From: Phycisphaerales bacterium
GTDB lineage: Bacteria; Planctomycetota; Phycisphaerae; Phycisphaerales; UBA1924
Reading direction: 5' to 3'
DNA length: 64,000 nt
NCBI GenBank assembly: GCA_020845755.1
Contig: JADLFE010000009.1
Span: forward strand, 264,092-328,091
Within the stretch, counting starts at the first letter, position 1. The number at the start of each line of letters is the position of its first letter. The notes under the pieces were generated by a model. That model saw only the letters and a program-made list of their open reading frames with translations, searched no databases and was not told where the DNA came from. Of the stretch, positions 27,194 to 35,428 are shown in pieces. The translations under genes were made by a program, and so were the position numbers.

Positions 27194-28573
27194 ATGAGTG
27201 ATTCTCCGCACACAACCACGATGGCCAGCGTCACACGGCGCGCGGTGATCGGCTCGCTCGCGGGGGCGGCCGCCCTCGCGGCGTTTTGGCCGCGCGAGGC
27301 ACGCTCGCGCCGCACGATCCCGTCGGGACGGGTGGTGCTGCGTTACTGGGAGAAGTGGACGGGCCCGGAGGGCGAGGCGATCCAGCGCGTGGTCGATCGC
27401 TTCAACGAATCTCAGGATCGCGTCTGGGTGCAGCGCGTGCCGGTCGCCGACCCGATGAGCAAGGCGATGGTCGCGGTGGGCGGCGGCGATCCGCCCGACG
27501 TGCTCGGGATGTTCAGTTATAACGTCGCGCAGTTCGCCGAGGCACGGGCCGCGATGTCGCTCGACGAGTTCGTGTCGCGCCCCGGCGCGATCGATCCATC
27601 GATCTACAAGCCCGCGGTCGCGCGGATGCTTTCGCACCAGGGACGGCAATGGGCCGGCGTGAACACGTGCTACACGCTGGCGCTGTACTGCAACCGCGCG
27701 ATCCTGGCGAGCATCGGGGCCGATCCATCGCGCTTGCCGCGCACGATCGAGGAGTTGGACGCGCTGGCGGAGCGGCTGATCGATCGCGATGCGCAGGGGA
27801 AACTGACGCGGGTGGGCTTTGTGCCGAATCTGCCGTCGTGGTGGCCGTATTTCTGGCCGATCATGTTCGGTGGCTCGCTGTACGACGCGGCGCACGATCG
27901 CGCGACGGTGGCATCGGAGGAGTGCATCCGTGCGTACGAGTGGATCGGACGGTGCGCGGCGCGGATCAGCCCCGCGTCGGCCGGCGCGTTCGCCAACAGT
28001 TATGCGCGGAGTTTTCACTCGCCCGAGGACCCGTTCATCTCGGGGCACGCGGCGATGATTGTGCAAGGGCCGTGGCTGGCGAACTTCATCCGTCACTACA
28101 GCCCGTCGCTCGACTACGCGGCGGTCCCCGTGCCGCTCTGGCCGGACGTGCCCGACCCGGATCAGCCGCGCGGCATGCTCGAGGCCGACGTGCTGATGAT
28201 CCCGCGCGGGTGTCCGCACCCGGAGGAGTCGTTCGCGTTCCTCCGCTACATGCAGTCGCGGGAGATCCAGGAGCAACTGGCGAGCGAGCACTGCAAGAGT
28301 TCACCCATGGCCCGCGTCTCGGACGAGTTCATGCGCACGCACGCGAACAAGTCGGTCGCGGTGCACGACGCGATCACGGCGAGCCCGCGCGTGGAAGTCC
28401 TGCCGCAGACCCGCGCGTGGAAGCCCTACGCGGACCTCCTGATCGGCGCGTTCGACGAGGTATGGAGCGGCGGCGATCCGCGGGCGATCATGACGCGCGT
28501 GCAGTCGAGGGCGCAAGCGATTCTGGACAAGGCCGCGGTGCTCCGTTCGCGCCGGGAAGGAGCCCCGGCATGA
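27194..28573 (+). CDS. Sugar ABC transporter substrate-binding protein, Tat signal
   Basis: The 459-residue extracytoplasmic solute-binding protein is of the MalE/UgpB class: VVLRYWEKWTGPEGEAIQRVVDRFNE at the N-terminus, GGGDPPDVLGMFSYNVAQFAE, and ISGHAAMIVQGPW in the C-lobe. The N-terminus has a twin-arginine signal (TRRAVIGSLAGAAALAAFW) without a lipobox. It captures oligosaccharides for the two permeases encoded next. It starts 3 nt after the mannosidase stop, and its stop overlaps the permease start (ATGA). The context suggests mannose-containing oligosaccharides as ligand, which is inference. Confidence 0.92.
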   Translation: MSDSPHTTTMASVTRRAVIGSLAGAAALAAFWPREARSRRTIPSGRVVLRYWEKWTGPEGEAIQRVVDRFNESQDRVWVQRVPVADPMSKAMVAVGGGDPPDVLGMFSYNVAQFAEARAAMSLDEFVSRPGAIDPSIYKPAVARMLSHQGRQWAGVNTCYTLALYCNRAILASIGADPSRLPRTIEELDALAERLIDRDAQGKLTRVGFVPNLPSWWPYFWPIMFGGSLYDAAHDRATVASEECIRAYEWIGRCAARISPASAGAFANSYARSFHSPEDPFISGHAAMIVQGPWLANFIRHYSPSLDYAAVPVPLWPDVPDPDQPRGMLEADVLMIPRGCPHPEESFAFLRYMQSREIQEQLASEHCKSSPMARVSDEFMRTHANKSVAVHDAITASPRVEVLPQTRAWKPYADLLIGAFDEVWSGGDPRAIMTRVQSRAQAILDKAAVLRSRREGAPA

Positions 28574-29442
28574 AACGGTCTCCGTTCCTGGTGGCGCTCC
28601 CGTGGATCATGCCGTGGATCATCGGCTTTGTCGCGTTTCTGGCGGCGCCGATCGTGATGAGCCTGTGGTACAGCCTCAACGACTACTCGCTGCTGGAGCC
28701 CGCGGCATTTGTGGGGCTGGACAACTACAAGGAACTCGCCGGCGATCCCCTCTTCTGGCGCGTCACGCGGAACACGCTGCTGTACGGGCTTGTTTCGTCG
28801 GGACTTTCGGTGATGTTGTCGCTCTTGATCGCGGCGATGCTGGAGACTCGGGTGCGCGGCGCGGCGCTGGTGCGCGCGATCGTGTTCATCCCGACGCTGG
28901 TGCCCGCGGTGTCTGGCGCGGTGTCGTGGCTGTGGCTGTACAACCCGCGGTTTGGGCTCATCAACTCGGCGCTCTCGACGCTGGGCGTGGACGGGCCGGA
29001 CTGGCTGGGGAGCACGGCGTGGGCGATGCCGTCGCTGGTCGTGATGGGGCTGTGGGTGATCGGGAGCTCGGTGCTGGTGTACTCGGCGGCGCTGCAGGAC
29101 GTGCCGCGGACGCTGTATGAATCGGCGTCGATCGACGGCGTTGGTCGGCTCGGGCGGTTCAGGCACGTAACGCTGCCGATGGTGTCGCCGGCGATCCTGT
29201 TCAACGGCGTGATGTCGCTGATCTGGTCGCTGCAGTTGTTCGCGCCGCCGCACCTGATGACGCGCGGCGGGCCGGAGGAGACGACGTACACGTATTCGAT
29301 GTACGTCTACAACAACGCGTTCATCTACGGGCGGATGGGGTACGCCAGCGCGCTGGCGTGGCTGCAGATTCTGGTGACGCTGGCGCTGACGCTGATCGTG
29401 CTGGCGGTTGGAAGGAAGTTCGTGTACTACCGGGCGGCGTGA
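28570..29442 (+). CDS. Sugar ABC transporter permease (MalF/UgpA type)
   Basis: The 290-residue protein has six predicted membrane helices and the EAA loop (YESASIDGVGRLGRFRHVTLP, near residues 187-207) that docks the ATPase. The ATG overlaps the binding-protein stop by 4 nt, so the two are translationally coupled. The open frame extends far upstream inside the neighbouring gene, but that part is a frame shadow. Together with the next gene it forms the heterodimeric channel. Confidence 0.93.
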   Translation: MKRSPFLVALPWIMPWIIGFVAFLAAPIVMSLWYSLNDYSLLEPAAFVGLDNYKELAGDPLFWRVTRNTLLYGLVSSGLSVMLSLLIAAMLETRVRGAALVRAIVFIPTLVPAVSGAVSWLWLYNPRFGLINSALSTLGVDGPDWLGSTAWAMPSLVVMGLWVIGSSVLVYSAALQDVPRTLYESASIDGVGRLGRFRHVTLPMVSPAILFNGVMSLIWSLQLFAPPHLMTRGGPEETTYTYSMYVYNNAFIYGRMGYASALAWLQILVTLALTLIVLAVGRKFVYYRAA

Positions 29443-29468
29443 TGGGACGAGCGTGGATCGTGTGACCG

Positions 29469-30419
29469 ATGGGTGTTGAGCGGCGACAGGGTGGTCATGA
29501 TTCGGGCGCGGGGCGCGAGGGTGGCGGCGCGCGCATCGGCTCGCGATTGGGCGCCTGGATGTCGCTGGCGGTAATCGGGTTTCTGTATGCCGTGCCTTTG
29601 GTGTGGGGGTTCCTGGTTTCGCTCAAGACGCCGGGGCAGGCGTCGGCACCGGGGCTGGGCGTCCTGCCGCGGTTTGAAGGTGAGGGCGGGGATCCATCAC
29701 TCTTCAGTGTCGCGTATTGGTCGCGGTTCTTTGAGCAGGCGGCGTCGAACTATCGCGACGTGTGGACGAGCCCGATCGCGGATTTCCCGCTGTACCTGCG
29801 GAACTCGCTCCTGGTCGCGGTGCTGAGCGTGCTTGGCACGCTCGTTTCGAGCTCGATCGTGGCGTATGGGTTTTCGCGGCTGCAATGGCGCGGGCGCGAC
29901 GCGGTGTTCACGCTGGTCTTGGCGACGATGATGGTGCCGCAGGCGGTGGTGATCGCGCCGTCGTATCTGATCTTCCGCGAACTCGGGTGGATCGGAACGT
30001 TTGCGCCGCTGTGGGCGCCGGCGTGGTTCAGCGGCGCGTCGAGCGTGTTCATGCTGCGACAGTTCTTCCTGACGATTCCGCGCGAGTTGGACGAGGCGGC
30101 GCGGATCGACGGGTGCTCGCATGTCGGCGTGTTTGTGCGGGTGATCCTGCCCTTGTCGCGGCCGGCGCTGGCGGCGGTCGGGCTGTTCCAGTTCGTGGCG
30201 TCGTGGAACGATTTTCTCGGGCCGCTGGTGTTCTTGAACCACCAGGAGCAGTACACACTGCAACTCGGTCTGGCGAACTACTACGCGCAGCACGGCGGCA
30301 CGCCGTGGAACCTGGTGATGGCGTTCAGCACGCTTGTGATCGTTCCGGTGCTGCTGCTGTTCCTCCTGACGCGCCGGTTGTTTGTGGAGGGAGTCGCGAC
30401 GCAGGGGTTGAAGGAATAG
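29469..30419 (+). CDS. Sugar ABC transporter permease (MalG/UgpE type)
   Basis: The 316-residue inner-membrane protein has six helices, a polar N-terminus of about 28 residues, and an EAA loop (LDEAARIDGCSHVGVFVRVILP). It is the second half of the importer channel. No ATPase gene follows, so the transporter probably uses a shared MsmK/UgpC-like ATPase encoded elsewhere. The gene is the last of the operon and converges on the beta-mannosidase gene across 52 bp. Confidence 0.93.
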   Translation: MGVERRQGGHDSGAGREGGGARIGSRLGAWMSLAVIGFLYAVPLVWGFLVSLKTPGQASAPGLGVLPRFEGEGGDPSLFSVAYWSRFFEQAASNYRDVWTSPIADFPLYLRNSLLVAVLSVLGTLVSSSIVAYGFSRLQWRGRDAVFTLVLATMMVPQAVVIAPSYLIFRELGWIGTFAPLWAPAWFSGASSVFMLRQFFLTIPRELDEAARIDGCSHVGVFVRVILPLSRPALAAVGLFQFVASWNDFLGPLVFLNHQEQYTLQLGLANYYAQHGGTPWNLVMAFSTLVIVPVLLLFLLTRRLFVEGVATQGLKE

Positions 30420-30471
30420 TCGGGACGAGAAGAGCCGCAGTGAATGGCAGGAGACACCGTCGCTCGCGGAG

Positions 30472-33189
30472 TTACTGACTCGGAAGCGCGGCGCGGGCGG
30501 TGGTGAGGCAGTCGGGCGCGACGAGGCGGGATGGGTCTGATGGCGGGCGGATGATCGGGAAATCGAAGGATTCGCCGGGCAGGAGCGTGACGAAGTTGGC
30601 GTCACATTCGGCTTTGGCGTCGGCGCGGTCGGCATGGATGATGATGTCGCGGAGGAGCGAGGCGGCGGTGAGCGAGAGCACGGCGCCGTACTTTCCGATG
30701 GCGCGCCATGACCAGGTGAACTCGGGCGGCGGGTCGTGCAGTTCGCGATCGACGCGGTAGAGCCAGGTGGCGCGGGGAACATCGGGCGAGTCGATCGGAT
30801 CGACGACGGTGATCTCGCGCCAGGGGCGCGTGGTCGGGGCGATGAGGTCGTCGATGGCCGCGATGTGACGGACCTCGCCGGCGGGAACATTGAAGGCAAC
30901 GTGTGACTCACGGAGCGCTGTGCCGTCGAAATCGACGCGGCGGACGCGGGCGCGGCCAGACCAGTTGCGAGCGGTGTCGTTGATCGCGATGAGCGTGGGG
31001 CGCTGCTCGATGGGCTGGATGGTGAGAAGCCGCGGCGACATGGAGCGCCGCACGGCGTGCCACGCGGGCTTTCGGCGTCCGGCGGAGTCGATGAGCGACC
31101 AGGAGAAGCCGGCCCACGCGTCGTTGAGTTGCCAGATGAGGGCGGCGGAGCAGCGGGGTTGGTTGGCGCGGAGCCATTCGACGCCGATGGAGAGGGCGCG
31201 GGCCTGGGCGCGGAGGGCGAGGTCGTGCCAGTGCTCGAAATCGCGGGGCTCGCCATAGACGCGGCGGATTTCGGCAAGGTGGTGAGGCTCGTGGCCGCCG
31301 GTGGCGCGCTGGCGGTGGTTGAGCTGGTCGGAGAAGAGTTGAAGCAGATCGCTGTCGCTCGCGGTGCGAATCGGCTCGATCGACCCGGACCTTCGCGGGG
31401 CCTCAGGTCCGGCGTCCAAAGACGGCGGACTCGGTCGCACGCGCGCGAGCGATTCGGCGGGGATGGCCTTGCGGAGCGTGGCGAGCGTACTGACGGATTG
31501 GTGTCCGAATTCGGTGCAGGCGCGCGGGATGACTTCGCGGTAGCGCGCGCCCTGCACGTCCCAGGTGTGTCGATCGCCGCGGTCGGGAGAGTTGGGCGCG
31601 CTCGTTGCGTCGCGCGACCAGGGTGAGTTGGCCCAGTAGGGACGCGTGGGGTCGAGCTCGCGAACGATCCGCGGCAGGAGATCGAAGTAGTAGGCGGCGC
31701 CCCAGGATTGATCGGGCGCGAGGCGTTGCTTCCAGCCCCAGTTTTCATAGCCCCACACGCACTCGTTTCCGCCGCACCAGAGCGCGACGGAGGGGTGCGA
31801 GGAGAGACGGGCGACGTGATGGCGTGCTTCGCGTTCGACGAGGGCGCGGTATGGCTCTTCCTCTGGGTACATGGCGCAGGCGAACATGAAGTCCTGCCAG
31901 ACGAGGATGCCGAGCTCGTCGCAGGCGTCGTAGAACGAATCGGGCTCGTAGCACCCGCCGCCCCAGACGCGGAGCGTGTTCATGTTGGCGTCGGCGGCCT
32001 GCTGGACGCGGGCGCGGAGGGTGTCGGCGCCGGCGTGCAGGGGCCACATGCCTTCGGGGATCCAATTGGCGCCCTGCATGAAGACGCGGCGATTGTTGAC
32101 GCGGAGCTCGAAGGATTCGCCGAAGCGGTCGGGCGAGGTGTTGAGCGAGATGGTGCGCAGGCCGACGCGACGCGAGGATTGATCGAGGGTGGCGAAGGAT
32201 GGCGGATCGGTGAGCGAGACGCGGAGGGTGTAGAGGGGTTGCGGGCCGTGGGAGCGCGGCCACCAGAGCTGCGGGTTTGTGATGTGGAGGGGGATGGTGA
32301 CTGAGCCGGCAGAACACGTCGCCGTGCTTTTCGCGACGAGCTGATCTTGAGGGTCGAGAAGTTCTGCGATGACGGTGAAGGGGGAGTGCGAGCTGAGCGC
32401 CAGATCGACATGGACCTCGAGCGCGGCGGCGGAATCATCGGCGCGGGTGACCAGCGGGCGGACGTGGTCGATGCGGGCGGCGGACCAGTGCTCGATGCAG
32501 GCGTTGCTGAGGCCGCAGGTCGCGAGTTTGGGGCCCCAGTCCCAGCCGAAGTTGCAGGCGGGTCGGCGTGCGAAGTTGAAGGGCTCCCAGTCGCCGTTGA
32601 CGGGGCGCGGACCGAAGCGAGCGGCGCGCTGACGGATGGCGCGGAGCGGGGCTTCGAGGGCGAGGTCGACGGTGTTGATACCTGTGCGGAGGTGGGTCGC
32701 GACGGGGAGGCGGTGCGGAACGTACAAGCTCTCGGTGCGGGCGAGTTCAATGCCGTTGAGCGAGATGGTGGCGAAGGTGTCGAGGGCGTCCAAGACGAGG
32801 TCGATGTTGGCAAATGGCTCCGGCGAGGTGGGCGTGCTGCCCTCGCGTGGCACGGATTCGACGGGCGGCCAGGTAAACTCGCGGCGATAGATCCAATCGC
32901 ATTCACCGACCCACTGCACGTCGAGTTCGTGCATGGATTCAGCGGGATCGGGGATGAGGCCGGCGGCGAGAAGATCGAGATGGATGCAACCGGAAGCGGG
33001 GATACCGCGAGAGAGTTGAGCGCGGAGCGCGGGTGGGGCGGCGTCGGAGCGCGGGCCGAGGTAGAGCGTCCAGCGGGAGTCGTTGAGCGAGAGCGCCTGC
33101 TTCACGTGCGGAGGGTAGGGGAACGAGTGGATGGAATGGGAACGGCCGGTGAGGGAGTCGAGGGCACACGGCGGAGCATGCGTGGCCAC
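30472..33189 (-). CDS. GH2 beta-mannosidase
   Basis: The roughly 900-residue protein is a family GH2 enzyme of the beta-mannosidase branch. It has an N-terminal sugar-binding jelly roll ([22 protein letters not shown]), the TIM-barrel block [40 protein letters not shown], the acid/base region [16 protein letters not shown], and the nucleophile region CTEFGHQS. It removes the single beta-mannose of an N-glycan core or acts on manno-oligosaccharides. It has no signal peptide and is likely cytosolic. The annotated ATG gives 28 residues unlike the family; a GTG at 33105 ([17 protein letters not shown] follows) is an attractive alternative start. It is convergent with the importer operon and divergent from the fucosidase gene. 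Confidence 0.9.
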   Translation of the reverse strand: [905 protein letters not shown]

Positions 33190-33287
33190 CGGGTTTGCAA
33201 TGCGACCCCGCGGCGCACGGCTGTAAGCAGCGGGAAGTGGTGTTGACGATTCGATACACTGGGGCGGGTTACCGCAAGGAGAATCGC

Positions 33288-35399
33288 ATGTTCACACTGC
33301 TTCGTCGCATTGTTCCGCTGGCCCGGGTTTCGGTGGGAGTGGCCTCGATCGGATTGGCCGGGCTGGTATCGATGTCGGGGTGCGCGGGTACTTCTCACTC
33401 GGCTGGTTCGTCGGGAGGAGCATCGGCAGCGGCGGGCGAGCCAGAGCGGCTGGGCTGGTGGAGCGATGCGCGGTTCGGCATGTTCATCCACTGGGGGCTG
33501 TACGCGATCCCCGCGGGCGTGCATGGCGACAAGAACACCTACGGCGAGTGGATCCGGAGCGAGGCGCGGATTCCGGTCGATGAGTATGACCTGTATCGGA
33601 AACAGTTCAATCCGACGAAGTTTGATCCCGATGCGTGGTGCCGGATTGCCAAGGCCGCGGGGATGAAGTACATCGTGATCACGTCGAAGCATCACGACGG
33701 GTTCGCGTTGTTCGACTCGGCGGTGACGGATCACGACGTGATGGACACGCCGTTCAAGCGTGACATCCTGAAGGAGTTGGCGGACGCGTCGCGGCGGCAA
33801 GGGATCCAGATCTGCTGGTACTACTCGATCATGGATTGGCACCATCCCGACTATCTGCCACGGCGTGACTGGGAGAAGGATCGGCCGACGGCGGGGGCGG
33901 ACTATGAGCACTATGTCGCGTACATGAAGTCGCAGTTGAAGGAACTGCTGACGAACTACGGGCCGATCGGCGTGTTGTGGTTTGACGGGCAATGGGAAGG
34001 GACATGGACGAACGAGCGCGGGCATGACCTGCAGAAGTATGTGCGGTCGCTGCAGCCGGACATCATCATCAACAGCCGCGTCGGGCGTGAGGGCGGCGCG
34101 TATGGGCTGGAGACGAACCGCGCGGAGCGGCTGGGCGATTACGGCACGCCGGAGCAGTTCATCCCGGAGACGGCCCCGGCGTTCCCGTGGGAAACGTGCA
34201 TGACGATGAACGGGCACTGGGGCTACAACGCGGCGGACAAGAACTTCAAGAGCGCCGACGATCTGGTGAGGAAACTGGTGGACATCGCGTCCAAGGGCGG
34301 GAACTTCCTGCTGAACGTCGGGCCGACGGCGGAGGGCGAGATCCCGGCGGAGTCGGTGGAGCGACTGCGGTCGATCGGGCGCTGGACGTTTGTGAACGGC
34401 GCGTCGATCTATGGAACGGTCGGGAGCCCGCTCTCGGCGCAGTCTTGGGGGCGATGCACCGCCAAGTACACCGAGGACGGAAACACGACGCTGTTCCTGC
34501 ACATGTTTGATTGGCCGGCGGACGGCAAGTTGCGGGTGACGAATCTCCTGAACAAGCCGCTGCTTGCGACGCCGCTGGCGGACAAGAAGGCGTCGGGGTT
34601 GGCGGTGGATCGCGATGGGGATTCGCTGGTGATCACGCTGCCGGCGAAGCCCGCGCAGATGGAACCGGTGACGGTGGTGAAACTGGTGATCGAGGGGAAG
34701 CCGGACGTGGTGTCGCCGCCGACGATCGAGGCGGACGCGGGGATCTTCATCGACTCGATGAAGGTGCGGGTGACGAGCGGGCAGAAGAACGTGGAGATCC
34801 GCTACACGCTGGATGGGAGTGAGCCGACGGCGAGTTCGGCGAAGGCGACGGGCGCGATCACGATCGATCGGACCTTGGCGTTGCGGGCGCGGACGTTCCG
34901 CGACGGGAAGGCGATGAGTTCGATCGTGGAGCGGACGTTTGAGAAGGTCGTGCCGCGGAAGGCCGCCGAAGGCGTGGCCGCGAACGAAGGGTTGAAGTAC
35001 GAGTTCGTGAAGGGCGACTTTGATCGCGTGCCGAAGTTTGAGTCATTCGCGGATCGGGCGCGGGGCGACTGCCGCGGGCTTGATCTGTCGAAGGCGACCG
35101 AGCCGAATCACTTTGCGATGCGGTTCACGGGATTTCTGGATGTGCCACGGGACGGCGTGTACACGCTGACGCTGGGCTCTGACGACGGGAGCGTGATGAC
35201 GCTGGGTGACGGCGTGCTGATCGACCACGACGGGCTGCACAGTTACGATGAGAAATCGGCGACGGTGGCGCTCGCCAAAGGGATGCACCCGTTCAGTGTG
35301 TCGTTCTTCGAAAAGTCGGGCGGGTATGACCTGAAACTGTTCTGGAGCACGCCGGGCGGGAAGAAGGAAGCGGTGCCGTCGAAGGCGATGGTGCGGTAA
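33288..35399 (+). CDS. GH29 alpha-L-fucosidase lipoprotein with chitobiase-like and PA14-like domains
   Basis: The 703-residue protein starts at an ATG with AAGGAG upstream. It has a lipoprotein signal (LVSMSGC, Cys about 28). The GH29 catalytic domain (about 50-400) includes WWSDARFGMFIHWGLYA, SKHHDGFALFDS and the nucleophile Asp in GVLWFDGQWE. A CHB_HEX_C-like sandwich follows (about 510-570, VEIRYTLDGSEPTASS), then a C-terminal PA14-like module (about 600-700, FTGFLDVPRDGVYTLTLGSDDGS). Alpha-fucosidases trim fucose from glycoproteins and algal polysaccharides. As a surface or periplasmic enzyme it would act before the cytosolic mannosidases. It is divergent from the beta-mannosidase gene. 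Confidence 0.93.
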   Translation: MFTLLRRIVPLARVSVGVASIGLAGLVSMSGCAGTSHSAGSSGGASAAAGEPERLGWWSDARFGMFIHWGLYAIPAGVHGDKNTYGEWIRSEARIPVDEYDLYRKQFNPTKFDPDAWCRIAKAAGMKYIVITSKHHDGFALFDSAVTDHDVMDTPFKRDILKELADASRRQGIQICWYYSIMDWHHPDYLPRRDWEKDRPTAGADYEHYVAYMKSQLKELLTNYGPIGVLWFDGQWEGTWTNERGHDLQKYVRSLQPDIIINSRVGREGGAYGLETNRAERLGDYGTPEQFIPETAPAFPWETCMTMNGHWGYNAADKNFKSADDLVRKLVDIASKGGNFLLNVGPTAEGEIPAESVERLRSIGRWTFVNGASIYGTVGSPLSAQSWGRCTAKYTEDGNTTLFLHMFDWPADGKLRVTNLLNKPLLATPLADKKASGLAVDRDGDSLVITLPAKPAQMEPVTVVKLVIEGKPDVVSPPTIEADAGIFIDSMKVRVTSGQKNVEIRYTLDGSEPTASSAKATGAITIDRTLALRARTFRDGKAMSSIVERTFEKVVPRKAAEGVAANEGLKYEFVKGDFDRVPKFESFADRARGDCRGLDLSKATEPNHFAMRFTGFLDVPRDGVYTLTLGSDDGSVMTLGDGVLIDHDGLHSYDEKSATVALAKGMHPFSVSFFEKSGGYDLKLFWSTPGGKKEAVPSKAMVR

Positions 35400-35428
35400 C
35401 GGTTCTCGACGGAGCGGTGGGTGTGGAC

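Noticed and set aside
32347..33246. 299-codon plus-strand ORF upstream of the fucosidase
   Set aside because: It is antisense to the beta-mannosidase N-terminal domain, with Gly/Val/Glu-rich shadow composition.
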